Notes under the pieces: generated by a model
What the model was told of the DNA's origin: nothing
The model's input: only the letters and a program-made list of their open reading frames with translations
Database searches by the model: none
Assembly (NCBI GenBank): GCA_963747965.1
Contig: CAVVGZ010000007.1
Location: 992,001 to 1,056,000, forward strand
Direction: 5' to 3'
Source of the DNA: CAVVGZ01 sp963747965
Lineage (GTDB): Bacteria > Chloroflexota > Anaerolineae > Anaerolineales > Anaerolineaceae
Length of the DNA: 64,000 bases
In this document: one piece after another, positions 43,442-55,078 of the stretch
Numbering within the stretch: the stretch's first letter is position 1
Layout of the letters: every line of letters starts with the position of its first letter
Position numbers and translations under genes: made by a program

Positions 43442-44704
43442 TACAGTCATCTCGGTTGAACATTTAACCAAGCAATATGACCTGGGCGTGATCGGCACAG
43501 GCACCCTCAACCGTGACCTTAAACTGCCGGTGGGCACGCCTGCGCAAGCAGCCCGACCCCTATACCAGGATTGGCCAGGAGGAGACCTTTTAAATGGGCC
43601 GGCGAAACGATCCTGGCACTGGATGATGTCAGCTTTCAGGTGCAGCAGGGCGAGGTGCTGGGCATCATCGGCAGCAACGGAGCCGGCAAAAGCACGCTGC
43701 TGAAGATCCTGTCCCGGGTCACCGCCCCCACCGGCGGGGACGTCAAGATCAAAGGGCGCATCGCCAGCCTGCTGGAGGTGGGCACCGGCTTTCATCCCGA
43801 ACTGACCGGGCGCGAGAACATCTTCCTCAACGGCGCCATCCTGGGCATGACGCAAGGCGGAAATCGCCCGCAAGTTCGACGAGATCGTCGCCTTTGCCGA
43901 AGTGGAGAAATTCATCGACACCCCGTCAAGCGCTACTCCAGCGGCATGTACGTGCGCCTGGCCTTTGCCGTCGCTGCCCATCTGGAGCCCGAGATTCTGC
44001 TCGTGGACGAAGTGCTGGCGGTGGGCGATGCCGGGTTCCAGAAGAAGTGCCTCGGCAAGATGGGCGATGTGGCCAGGGAGGGACGGACGGTGTTATTTGT
44101 CAGCCACAACATGGCAAGCCATACAAAACCTTTGTAAAAGGGCGCTTACCTTAGAGCAAGGGAAATTACACTATGATGGATTTTCGACCGATGCGGTTTC
44201 AAAATATGTTAAATCCTCAAAACAAATGATTACCGAAATTTCCTGGCCTCACGATAGAGCACCTGGAAACGATAATATTCGCTTGTTGAAAGCCTGGATT
44301 AAGAAACCCGCAAATCATGGTGATGGTCATGTCTTTACGATAAAGGATGACATTGAAATTGGTTTTGAGTTTAATAATCAAATTCCAGGAGAGAATCTAA
44401 TTGATGTTGAAATTCATCTTCAAGATGAATCAAATATATTGTTATTTATGTCAAGTACCGATAGCAAATTGACTACAAGAATTGGCCAGGGGAAGATATC
44501 GGGCCACTTGTCATATTCCCAAGAAACCTGTAAACCAGGGTACATATACCATTAATAAATTATATTTTGTAAAGGACCATGGGCAACTGGTCTATGCTAT
44601 CCGGGATGTATTAAACTTTCGAAGTGATAATGCCTGATGAGGATTATTTTGGGTGGATGGGAAAAAAGGAAGGGGTTGTAAGGCCGATCTGGATTGGACA
44701 TTGA
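43434..44704 (+). pseudogene. wzt: Polysaccharide ABC transporter ATPase (Wzt), frameshifted
   Basis: Partner ATPase of Wzm. The order is: N-terminal ISVEHLTKQYDLG; Walker A GSNGAGKST; signature YSSGMYVRLAFAVA; Walker B ILLVDEVLAVGD; then the extended C-terminal domain that recognises the glycan (to WMGKKEGVVRPIWIGH). At least five frame changes occur (about 43505-43590, +1 at 43856, -1 near 43920, +1 at 44117, and near 44535). The coding sense is obvious throughout. GC content drops sharply between the ATPase part and the C-terminal domain near 44110-44160. Confidence 0.85.
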
Positions 44705-44940
44705 CAATTATATAACACCACAATTTTGTCATTGGAATTTGATTCGAAAGTAAATCTAAATCCTTACAAGAACCAGTCAATACCGCAGACCAGACAATTT
44801 CAATCATATTTAGTAAATCAACATAAACCTGCAAATTAATAAAAATTTTCTGAATTATTATTTTCTATCTTGCTAATAAGCTGCTACTATTCATTTTGGA
44901 ATTTTATCGTTTGGAATAAAGCCATATTATTATGAAAGAA
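44705..44940. other. AT-rich gap
   Basis: 236 bases of AT-rich DNA between wzt and the cupin gene. No ORF, hairpin or promoter is convincing. Confidence 0.35.
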
Positions 44941-44946
44941 AATTCA

Positions 44947-45373
44947 ATGACTGAAAACAACCTAATAAATATTTCTGATGGTAATCAAATAATGGCATAT
45001 TTAATCCGTTCAGACTATATTCCAATAAAGTCAGTATTCATCACTCCGCCAGAATTAAGCAGCAAATTGGCTATATCATCTATCCGGAAGGCAGTGAGAT
45101 CGCTCGTCATATTCATCTTCCGATCCAACGCAAGATTGTTGGAACATCCGAAGTCTTGATTGTCAAGAAAGGTCATTGCTTAATTGATATATACAATGAT
45201 GGCCATGAGCTGGTTGCCACTCACGAACTTTTCCCCGGTGATGTAATCCTCATGGTTAGCGGTGGACATGGCTTTCGAATGCTGGAAGACACCGTATTCC
45301 TTGAGATTAAACAAGGTCCGTACCTGGAAATGGATAAAGGAACGGTCTTAATCATGATACCAGTTAATGAACC
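44947..45373 (+). pseudogene. Cupin-fold protein of sugar biosynthesis locus, frameshifted
   Basis: Small cupin: MTENNLINISDGNQIMAYLI, then in the second frame GYIIYPEGSEIARHIHLP (metal-type histidines) and VKKGHCLIDIYNDG, FPGDVILMVSGGHGFRM. Shift one is at about 45058. Near 45341 one extra G fuses the frame to the next gene; without it the gene ends with TCT TAA at 45373, eleven bases before the aminotransferase ATG. Such cupins accompany sugar aminotransferases and may isomerise or bind a nucleotide sugar; this is inference. Confidence 0.62.
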
Positions 45374-46465
45374 CCTAATCGGTGAGCGAGAGTATGAATA
45401 TATCAACGAATGCCTGCGTACCGGTTGGATCTCATCCGAAGGGCGATTCATCCAGGAATTTGAGGATCGTTGGGCAGCATACTGCTCCATGACCCATGGT
45501 GTAGCCGTCAGCAATGGCACAGTAGCCTTGGAGATCGCCATGGCCTGTTTGCAGCTGCAGCCCGGAGATGAAGTCATTCTTCCGAGCTTTACTATTATTT
45601 CGTGCGCCCAGGCAGTGACAATGAATGGTTGAAACCGGTGCTGGTTGATTGTGATCCGCGCACCTGGTGTATGGATGTCTCCAGGTCGAGGCAAAAATTT
45701 CCCCGCGCACCCGGGCAATCATGCCTGTGCATATTTACGGCCATCCGGTAGATATGGATCCTTTGCTGGAAATTGCACAAAAATTCAACTTAACTGTCGT
45801 TGAAGACGCCGCCGAAGTACACGGCGCAGAATATAGAGGACGTAAATGCGGAGGACTGGGTGACATAAACTGCTTCAGTTTCTACGCTAATAAGATCATC
45901 ACAACCGGCGAGGGGGGAATGGTACTTACTAATGATACAGGAAAAGCCGAGAAGCTGCGCTCGCTGCGGAACCTGGGTTTTACAAAGGAAAGGCGCTTTC
46001 ACCATACGGAGCTGGGTCATAACTACCGCCTGACCAACATGCAGGCCGCCATTGGATTAGCCCAGTTGGAGCGAATTGAACAATTGGTGGAAAAAAAGCG
46101 CTGGATTGGGAAAGCCTATACGGAGAGGCTGAATGGATTGCAATCTCTTCAGCTTCCTATGGAAGAGGGTTGGGCCAAAAAATGTCTACTGGATGTACGG
46201 CGTTGTCCTGGACGAAAGCACCGGGATGGATGCATCTGGATTCGCAGGATTGCTCTGCGAGCAAGGGGTGATGACCCGCCCGTTCTTCCTTGGCATACAC
46301 GAGCAGCCAGTATTCCACAAAATGGGCTTATTTTTAGGGGAATATTACCCGGTCACCGAGCGCATCGCCCGCCAGGGACTTTATTTTCCTTCCGGCATGG
46401 CCATCACTGAGGACCAGATTGACCAGGTCTGTGAAAGTGTCATCAAGATATTACAAAGCGTTTAA
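45354..46465 (+). pseudogene. DegT/DnrJ/EryC1 sugar aminotransferase, frameshifted
   Basis: PLP-dependent sugar aminotransferase resembling perosamine synthase. Start IPVNEPLIGEREYEYINE and GWISSEGRFIQEFE; then LKPVLVDCDPRTW, IMPVHIYGHPVDMDPL, VVEDAAEVHGA, and the PLP lysine in SFYANKIITTGEGGM; C-terminus MTRPFFLGIHEQPVF. Frame changes at about 45630, 45683 and 46170-46176 (one extra A in a run). The enzyme would place an amino group on a keto-deoxy nucleotide sugar, giving the polysaccharide an amino sugar. Confidence 0.85.
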
Positions 46466-46486
46466 TTTACCTGTACCTGAGGTTAT

Positions 46487-47794
46487 ATGAACGATAGTCC
46501 GAGAATTGGGATCTTCCAGGCAAAATGGCCAATGCAACCGCTGACACCAATGCAATTAAGGTCTTGTCTGAGAAAGGATTTATTGTCGATGTATTCTTGT
46601 ATGATGTTTCTGAGGAAATCGATAACCTAAACGAATACTTAGAGGATGAGAATAAGGATGTTAATATTCTTAAATTTGGTAACCAAAGTTGTAAGCCCGG
46701 TTGGAACGAAACATCATCAAAAAGACAGCCTGATAAGAAAATCCTTGCAGAAAAAACAGCGGGGGATTTCCGTTCCAACAAGGCATACAACCGGTTATAC
46801 AGCGCTCTTTCAAAATTGAAAGGCAAAATCTGGACCATTTTTTGCATTAATGATTTAGATATTTTACCCAAATCGATTTATGAACCAGTCATTCAATATA
46901 TGGACGGAAGATCTTATAAAGCATTCATCGGGATTGAAAGATATGGGCTGGCCTGGGCAGGATATGCAGCTCGAAGACAGGGAGTGCCACTTGTTTATTG
47001 GAGTTATGAACTATACACTCATGATCATCCCCGGTTTAAAGACTTCCAAAGAATTTATTCGATCAAAAAGGGTTGAAAGAAAATATCACCAGCAGGCCAA
47101 GGCAACCATTGTACAGGATGAAGACCGTGCAAAGGTCTTACTTAAAGATAATCATATTAAAAAAAATGATGCTATCTTGATACCTGTGTCATTGCTGGGT
47201 GAATCCAATAGCTCAAAAACAGACTACTTACATCGCATGCTCGGGATACCAAAGAATAATAGAATCATATTATCTTTGGGAATGATGGCTCCATGGAGAC
47301 TAACCAATGAGATGATTATTTCTGCTCAAAGCTTTCCTGAAACGTGGGTTTTAGTTGTACATGGTTCCTGCGAAAGCGTTAAATATAATGGTCAACTAGA
47401 AAACCTTAATCAAAACAATCGTGCCATTATATCAACCAAAAATGTACCCGTATCTGATCTCAATGACCTGGTATCATCCGCGGACATAGGGCTTGTTTTT
47501 TATTCCAACAATAATGAAAATGACCTGCTGGCTGGTAAATCTTCCTATAAAGTTGCACAATATGCAAAAGCCGGAGTCCCGATGATAGCGAATAATTATC
47601 CTTCATTCAGGAAAGTATTTGATAAATACGAATGCGGCAGGTGCATTGGGAGTATGGATGAGATGAGACCTGAGATTGAAAAAATATTCGATGACTATGA
47701 TCGATATCAAGCAGGTGCTATCAAAGCATATGAAGAAGTATATGAATTTTCAAAACATTTCAACCCATTCGTGAGCTGGCTCTCGGACCTTTGA
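46487..47794 (+). pseudogene. Glycosyltransferase (GT1/GT4-like), frameshifted
   Basis: Starts NDSPRIGIFQAK, continues in a second frame (FIVDVFLYDVSEEIDNL) and, after about 47065, in a third: IPKNNRIILSLGMM, the nucleotide-sugar region SSADIGLVFYSNNNENDL and KVAQYAKAGVPMIANNYP. Two frame changes, near 46522 and 47065. A GT-B fold transferase is clear; the sugar is unknown. Confidence 0.72.
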
Positions 47795-47984
47795 ACTATC
47801 CCGTTTTTAATAACCCATATGCGAATATTTCAAACATAATTACGGAACATATTAAACCACTTTTCCCTTTTTTTGACGGCCTTACCAGATATGATGAGAA
47901 TAATGGTAAGTAATCCTTGATAAATTGCCATAAATAAGAAAATGAATAGGGACGGATAATAAAGATGCAGATAGAGTTGGATAA

Positions 47985-48731
47985 ATGAACAATTTATAAA
48001 AAAATTTTCGCCAATTCGGGTATGAAATTGTAAAATTACCGAAAAAGGCAAATCGGCCACAACCAGATAAATTTTCCTATCAAAGTAAATATATTGATTT
48101 CGCAATAAAGCCAGGAGACAGGGTATTGGATATCGGCAGCGGCGGGCAACCATGTCCCCTGGCCACGCATCTTGTGATTTAAGGTTGGAAACAAACCAAG
48201 ACCGTCCTTATGATCCAATCAAAATTGATTCCCGTCCATTTTTTCTTACCGATATTTTCAGCTTCCTTGTGTAGATAAACAGTTTGACTTTGTTTATTGT
48301 TGCCATGTTCTTGAGCATGTACAGGACCCGATTGCTTGCTGCAAAGAAATTCAGAGAATTGCTCAAAGAGGTTACATCGAAACCCCTTCGCTTGGGAAGG
48401 ATATGCTTTTCGGTTGGGCACGGGGATTACACAAATGGCATGTTACAAACCATGGTAATACCCTTATATTCTTTGAATATTCCGATGATTGCTTGACGGA
48501 TGCAAGACTTCATATTGGAAGAATCATGTTTTAAATACCAAATATCATCCTTTACAGGATGTTTTCTATAATAACCTGGATAGTCTTAATGTCATGTTCC
48601 CCTGGCAAGGCGGATTTGCGGTTGAGGTATTCCATAACAAAGTAGAACACCTGAAATATATGATCCTTTTACGAAATAACTACTATGCCATAAGCGCAAG
48701 TCCGAATATTTATTGCCAGATGAATTTCTGA
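47985..48731 (+). pseudogene. SAM-dependent methyltransferase, degraded
   Basis: Rossmann methyltransferase remnant. The SAM-binding motif VLDIGSGGQPCPLATHL is intact, followed after frame changes by LRLETNQDRPYDPIKID and by FDFVYCCHVLEHVQDPIACC. A TAA interrupts the fifth codon, and at least three further frame changes are needed. It is the most damaged gene of the locus, so decay rather than sequence error is a real option. Confidence 0.65.
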
Positions 48732-48996
48732 ATCAAATAATGTGAGAAATGCTGGAGTGCACCGGATGGAAATGTCAATTAATAAATCCCACTCACCTGC
48801 CAAGGCCATACCAAAATAGTCAGAGAGCCTTCTAATGAGATGAGATATTTTATCATTCAAAAAATTAATATCTCGATTTGATATGATATCAACTTGATAC
48901 CGATACAATATAACCACGCAGTAATAAATTCCGGGCAGCCTGATGTATCAATCCAATAGATATCTCAACAAGAAATGGATCATTTGCGAATGGTAA
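48732..48996. other. AT-rich gap
   Basis: 265 bases after the degraded methyltransferase. No ORF, promoter or RNA recognised. Confidence 0.35.
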
Positions 48997-50889
48997 TTGC
49001 TCGTTCATTATTATCAAATCCGTAAATTGCGGCGAAAAGTATATAAGGTCCAACTTGTTAATAAAAAGGTTAAAATTCTGGTTGTTTTATCCCTTATTTT
49101 TTGTGGAATAGCCACAATAATATTGGTGATTATATCTAATCCTTCTTTTGTAACGACCTATTTTTCTTCAGACCATTTTCTAACCCCGGGTGGGGAAAAA
49201 CAACTAGAAAACTATAGACTATTATTAAGCTTGGGGGGAATTTTCTTGATAGTGAGTGGAGCCACATTATTCTTAATAAAAAATCCAGGAAAAATATATG
49301 AGAGCATTACATCCTATCTATTCATGGAAAAATCCGGAATCAAAGTTGAAACAAAAACAGCACGAACTGGTATTATTTTATTTTTCGGATTTATAGGAAT
49401 TTTTGCCTATTTATTAATCCTTTACACGACTCCATTTGGACCCAGTGTCAGTTATGATGCTGCCAAGTATATCAATGCAGCAGAGAATATCCGATCGGGA
49501 AAGGGGTTTACAGATACCAGTCCGATCATCCAATATCCCCCTTTCTATCCAATTTTGATCGCCGCGACAACCTTCATAATTCCCAACATTAACCAGGGAG
49601 CTCGTTTACTCAATGCGTTCTTCTTCGGAGTGTCAGCAGTACTGGTTGCAATCATTGTTTACCAGAGTGCAAGGAAGAACATTTTTATTACAGCTTTAAT
49701 AATGACTTTCTTCGTAGCCACGTCGCAACTAATTGAAATATATTCTTACGCCTTGTCAGAACCATTATTTATTGTTTTGACTCTTGCGTCGATCATCCTG
49801 TGTTCCATGTATTTTGCGAAACCAACAAACTTTTTATTGATTACTGCATCAATCATTCTCGGATTTTCTATAATTACTCGCTTCATTGGAATAGCTTTTA
49901 TTCCGGTGTTTCTTGGTGTAGTATATTTTGGGACGAATGGTGGGCCACAAAAGCTGCGGATAAAGCAAACAATATTAGCGTTGGTCTTAGCAATCACCCC
50001 GCTATTTGTGTTTACACTGCGAAATTTATTGGTCGCCCAATCTACAGCACCGCGGAGTTTCGAGATTCACGTTATACCATTTTATAATTACATATCCCAA
50101 CTTGGGGGTATTCTCGCTGCCAATGCAGTTCCACTCACACTTATTGAACTGCCAGCCGGGTTAAATCAATTCTTTTTTGGTGGATTAACAATATTATTGA
50201 TTGTAGACCTGTTAATAATCCTGAAGAATGCCCGAAACATCAATTTTCACTCGATTAATTTTATACTACCGATCCTCTGTATCCTGTTCTCGGTTTCTTA
50301 TTTGGTATTCCTATACCTATCGCTTTCTTTTTTTGATGTATCCACTGAGGTAGACTCAAGAATTGTTGCACCCGTATCAGTATTATTATTGATCGGACTT
50401 ATAGCCACTACTTTGATTGCATGTGGTTTATCTGCCAAAGCCTATCCAGGATATTTGCTTATCTTTGCATTATTCATAACGCTTTTGATTAAAATACCTG
50501 ATGCTGCCAATCGCACTACATACCTTCATAAAAATGGCAGGGGTCTTACATCGCTCAAATGGCAAACGTCAGAAATCATGAATTATTTGCTTGAGAACCC
50601 CATAGATGGGACATTATATACCAATGGAGTTGATGTAATTTGGTTTTTTACAGATTTAGAACCAAGGTCCCTCCCATATAAGTACTTTGCAACGTCTTTA
50701 GAAGTTAATGGTTTATATGATACCCAGGTGGAATCCATGTGCAGTGATTTGGCCAAGAAGGCGGCTTTATTAATTTGGTTTGATTCGAAATCAGAGACTT
50801 CATATTTTCCGTCAGAAACTGAAATTGTGGGCAAATGTCAACTGAATTTAATAAAAGAATTTGAAGATGGCAGAATATTTGGACAATAA
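48997..50889 (+). CDS. GT-C membrane glycosyltransferase-like protein
   Basis: 630-residue membrane protein with about twelve hydrophobic helices. It carries SVSYDAAKYINAAENIRSGKGF after helix 3, the typical first loop with an acidic residue, and later QYPPFYPILIAATTFI, both usual in PMT/ArnT-type GT39 enzymes. A soluble C-terminal part follows (about 520-630). It likely moves a sugar from a polyprenyl carrier to lipid or protein. Frame intact; the start is a TTG because no ATG precedes helix 1. Strongly AT-rich. Confidence 0.72.
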   Translation: MLVHYYQIRKLRRKVYKVQLVNKKVKILVVLSLIFCGIATIILVIISNPSFVTTYFSSDHFLTPGGEKQLENYRLLLSLGGIFLIVSGATLFLIKNPGKIYESITSYLFMEKSGIKVETKTARTGIILFFGFIGIFAYLLILYTTPFGPSVSYDAAKYINAAENIRSGKGFTDTSPIIQYPPFYPILIAATTFIIPNINQGARLLNAFFFGVSAVLVAIIVYQSARKNIFITALIMTFFVATSQLIEIYSYALSEPLFIVLTLASIILCSMYFAKPTNFLLITASIILGFSIITRFIGIAFIPVFLGVVYFGTNGGPQKLRIKQTILALVLAITPLFVFTLRNLLVAQSTAPRSFEIHVIPFYNYISQLGGILAANAVPLTLIELPAGLNQFFFGGLTILLIVDLLIILKNARNINFHSINFILPILCILFSVSYLVFLYLSLSFFDVSTEVDSRIVAPVSVLLLIGLIATTLIACGLSAKAYPGYLLIFALFITLLIKIPDAANRTTYLHKNGRGLTSLKWQTSEIMNYLLENPIDGTLYTNGVDVIWFFTDLEPRSLPYKYFATSLEVNGLYDTQVESMCSDLAKKAALLIWFDSKSETSYFPSETEIVGKCQLNLIKEFEDGRIFGQ

Positions 50890-50970
50890 AATGTCATGGA
50901 CAGGTCGTCATAAACATACAAATTTCTCATCAAACATTCCAATTACTATTAATGGAGCGATAATATATCT

Positions 50971-52079
50971 ATGCGCATTGCGTATGTAAATGCTGCCTAT
51001 CAAAAGAATCATACCGGCGGGGGCTTTGTTCATATGGGCCAGTTTGTCACGAATGCCGCTGCACTTGGTCATGATGTGTGGACATATGCCGGCAACGAGT
51101 ATCCGGATGCAAACAATATACCCACCGGACATATTGATCATATTAAGACAATGCGGAAAATGGATGCCCTTTATATCCGTCTGGAAAGCGAATTCCCAAC
51201 CATCTGCAAGTGGTCGCTGCCTCTTCGGCGTTCCCTTTATGGATTTCCACTCGTTGTTTGGGAGTTCAACACCATTCCTGAAGATGCAACTTTTCGAGGC
51301 CTTTCCACCGGGGGCGTGGAGAATTCAATCCGGTTGTATCGGAAGTATTCACGCGGTTGTGACCTAGCAATCTGTGTGGCGCCGTCAACAGCCAAGTATG
51401 TAAGTGAAAAGTTGGGAATTAATCGAACAAAAATAATTTATAACGGATCTGATCCAATATTATTTAACCCGGAAAAACCACCTGTAAGAAGAATGGATCC
51501 ATTCCGGGATTCGATAAACATCGTCTGGATCGGGTCAGCAAAAATACAATATCATGACTTTGAAACGCTTGGTGAGACTGCAAATATTATCTGGAATCAA
51601 TACAAAAAGCCTGCTATTAATTTCCATATTATTGGGCCGGACCTGAAATTTGTCATGGCAAAAATGCCCCCCAACGTGTTTTACTGGGGAGCGGAAAATT
51701 ATTATAATATCCCGCACTGGCTGTCTGCGATGGATATTGGTCTTTATATAACCAAGGGAGGCTATTCCACTTATGGTTCACCCTTGAAAGTATTTGATTA
51801 TATGGCAAGCGGACTGGCAGTTGTAAGATAACCCATCCGGCAATTGGAGACTTATTCGATAAATTGGGACAGGTGGACCTCATGGTTTCGCCTGGGGACG
51901 CAAAGTCTTTAGCAGCTGTATTAAACAATCTGGCATCAGACAAAGAACGCATTCAATGTCTAGGGACTGCTGGTCGCCAGTTGGTAATTGAGCGATACAA
52001 CTGGCGGCGGGCGGTCCAGGACACGATGAATGAGATGGAAGCAATTCTGAAAGAAAAAGGAAAGTTGCCAAAAAATTGA
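50971..52079 (+). pseudogene. Glycosyltransferase (GT4-like), one frameshift
   Basis: Starts RIAYVNAAYQKNHTGGGFVH; the GT-B C-terminal region has IVWIGSAKIQYHDFETLG and GSPLKVFDYMASGLAVV. The frame breaks at about 51828, and the next frame continues HPAIGDLFDKLGQVDLMV, then WRRAVQDTMNEM to 52079. A single change makes a read error plausible. Confidence 0.8.
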
Positions 52080-53041
52080 AAAGCAGCATCGTGAATAATC
52101 TCCAACTGCCCGAGCCTCCCCCGGGGTTTTCTGGCTGGCCCTGGACAGAAGCGTCCTCTTCAATTCCGGAAAATCAGCCAGATGGTTCACCGTGGCCAAA
52201 GATAAGCGTGGTAACCCCATCCTACAACCAGGGGCATTTCCTCGAGGAGGGCATCCGTTCAGTCTTGCTGCAAGGATATCCCAACCTGGAATACATCATC
52301 ATCGACGGGGGAAGCACGGATAACTCCGTGGAAGTAATCCGCAAATATGAGCCATGGCTGGCTTACTGGGTATGCGAGCCAGACCGGGGACAGAGCCATG
52401 CTGTGAATAAGGGGATTATTAAGGCAACGGGCGAAATCCTTTTTTGGCTAAATGCTGATGATGTTTGCTTGCCTGATGCTTTCATAAAAGTTGCGTATGC
52501 CTACAAATCTTATTTGCAGCCAAAAATCATTGTTGGACAGGCAAGAATAATAGATGGAAAGGGAAATGTTACCGGTGTTTTAAGGTCAGGGTTTTCTACC
52601 TGGAACAATTTTATCTCCAGAACAGAAATTATCCGGCAGGTTTCGACTTTCTTTGATAGAACCCTGTTTGATGAACTGGGATTGATAGATGAATCCCTCA
52701 AATATTCCATGGATTATGACATCCTTCTCCGATTTACGCGTCACCATACACCAACGGTTTTAGAAGATTTTCTTTCAGCATTTCGTTTGCACTCAAACAA
52801 TCAATTTGACAGCAATAAAGTTAAGGGATATGAAGAGTGTGACCGGGTTACTTCTAACTATGCCCAGGGTAGAAGCTATTCGGGATATCGAAGGTGGAGC
52901 GCCAACAATTGGTTAAGCCTTACATCAAACAAGAATTTATCCCATGGAGAAAGAATCACGAGTTTGTTTCGAGCCATTCGAATGCAGCCTTTTGTTATGG
53001 TATGGCGAGAATTTTGGGCTTCCCTGGGATCATTTCTGTAG
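52076..53041 (+). CDS. Family 2 glycosyltransferase
   Basis: 321 residues, GT-A fold: ISVVTPSYNQGHFLEEGI, IIIDGGSTDNSVEVI, and LNADDVC as the DxD-type metal motif. Frame intact. The start is a TTG overlapping the previous stop by four bases, or a GTG six codons later. It adds one sugar to the growing chain; donor unknown. Confidence 0.88.
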   Translation: MKSSIVNNLQLPEPPPGFSGWPWTEASSSIPENQPDGSPWPKISVVTPSYNQGHFLEEGIRSVLLQGYPNLEYIIIDGGSTDNSVEVIRKYEPWLAYWVCEPDRGQSHAVNKGIIKATGEILFWLNADDVCLPDAFIKVAYAYKSYLQPKIIVGQARIIDGKGNVTGVLRSGFSTWNNFISRTEIIRQVSTFFDRTLFDELGLIDESLKYSMDYDILLRFTRHHTPTVLEDFLSAFRLHSNNQFDSNKVKGYEECDRVTSNYAQGRSYSGYRRWSANNWLSLTSNKNLSHGERITSLFRAIRMQPFVMVWREFWASLGSFL

Positions 53042-53140
53042 TTTGAATATAAAGGATCAAAAGGGATTAACTGTCTAATAAATGAACATCCCTGACGGTA
53101 CGATTACTTATAATCTCCCTCTGTTGCAAGGATTTTTTCC

Positions 53141-55019
53141 GTGTGTGGAATCGTTGGACAAATTAATTTAAAAGAACCCATAAACCGCAAATATTTTTCC
53201 ACAATGTGTGAGGTTCTGGCGCACCGAGGGCCTGATGGCAAAGGCCAAAAATGGCTTGAGGATGATAAAGTAGCCTTGGGCCATCAAAGGTTGTCCATTA
53301 TCGACCTTTCAGATGATGCTGCCCAACCAATGACAAATGGAGATGCCAGTATCTGGATTACATATAATGGTGAAATTTATAATTATAAGGAGTTAAGACA
53401 TGAGCTTGAATCCTCAGGCCATCTCTTCAAATCTCATTCAGACACGGAAGTTATTATTCATGCTTATGAAGAATGGGAAACAGACTGTCTAAGGCGTCTC
53501 CGAGGAATTTTCTCGTTTGGTATTTGGGATCATAATAAAAAGACTTTATTCCTGGCTCAAAATCATTTAGGTGTTAAACCCCTATATTACTATTTTGATA
53601 ACGAGCATTTCATCTTTGCCTCAGAATTAAAAGGCAATACTGTCAGACAGAAACATTAAGCGATCTATCCGGCCCGACGCTGTAATTGATTATTTAGCTT
53701 ATGGATATGTGCCATTCGATAAATGTATTCTAAATAATTTTTGGAAATTACCTGCGGGTCATTATGCAATTTTTTCAAATAATGATTTACACATTCGAAG
53801 GTATTGGGAATTAACATATACCGGTGATATATATGATGAGCATGAAGCAACAGAACTACTCCTAAATGCCTTGAAAGAGTCCGTTTGTTACCAATTAATG
53901 AGTGATGTGCCCGTTGGTGTATTTCTCAGCGGTGGGATTGATTCGAGTGCGGTAACTGCATTAGTTGATGCAACTCATCCCGAGAATTTAAATACATACA
54001 CAATTGGATTTGACGAGGAAAAATTCAACGAAATACCTTATGCGGCGAAGGTTTCCAAGCTTTTTAGCTCCAACCACCATGAACAAATTGTTACATATGA
54101 ATATGCACGAAGCAAGCTTAATACATTCGTTGATATTTACGATGAACCATTCTTTGATTGCTCCGGCATCCCAACATTCATTATCTCGGAAATGGCTAAA
54201 AAGGATGTTAAAGTCATTTTGTCTGGCGATGGTGGAAACGAAATATTTGCAGGGTACAAACGTTACGACCAATTTGAGAAATTTGCCATTAAACAGGGCG
54301 TAAACGGATCTGTTCAACGCCTGGTGGCAATGATACTTTTGAAACCGCTTCAACAAGCCTCCCAATTTTCATCCCGGTTCAGGAAGGCTGCCTTGATTAC
54401 AAAGCACAGGTTACAGGATCCGGTCAGCAATTATTTTCAATTGGTCGGATTTTTACATCCCCAAAAACAAAACCAAATTCTTTTTCCGGGATTTGCTGAT
54501 GCATGCCAATCATCTCCGTACTGGCTGATTGAAAAATTTTGGCATGACTCATATCCAAGAGTGGCAGCTGCCCAATATGTGGATATCCATACATACCTTG
54601 CAGACGATATATTAACCAAAGTAGATCGTGCATCTATGGCAAATGGCCTTGAGGTAAGAGTGCCCCTTTTGGATTACCGCCTGGTTGAACTCGCTTTCAG
54701 AATTTCATGCGGCCTGCAGTATGCAAAAAAAGAAAGAAAATATCTCTTCAAGCGATCGCTTGAAAATTTACTCCCGCAAGAAATTTTAAGCATTCGAAAA
54801 AAAGGCTTCAGTGTCCCAATGGGAAATTGGTTTAAACAAGGATTAAGACAGCAATCGGAAAACTTGATCACTGATGGCAGCCTGGAAGGCCATTCCATTC
54901 TAAAGCCAGGTGAAGCACGAAAATTTCTTTCAACATCAACACCTGATAAAGCCTGGTTATTATTTTCTCTGGAACTGTGGGCGAGACGATGGTTAGATAA
55001 TCAAAAAGTCGATATTTAA
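53141..55019 (+). pseudogene. asnB: Asparagine synthase (glutamine-hydrolysing), one frameshift
   Basis: Begins GTG with CGIVGQINL: the N-terminal Cys2 is the glutaminase nucleophile, then LAHRGPDG and YNGEIYNY. At 53633-53634 one extra G turns LKAILSDRN into a stop-bound frame. The second frame carries VGVFLSGGIDSSAV (PP-loop), ILSGDGGNEIFAGY and LADDILTKVDRASM. AsnB-like enzymes in polysaccharide loci amidate sugar acids or make asparagine; here context favours sugar-acid amidation (inference). Confidence 0.88.
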
Positions 55020-55078
55020 TATTGGACCACAGCTAATTTGAAATCGATATCACAATTTTTCTGCAGAGATATTCCAAA

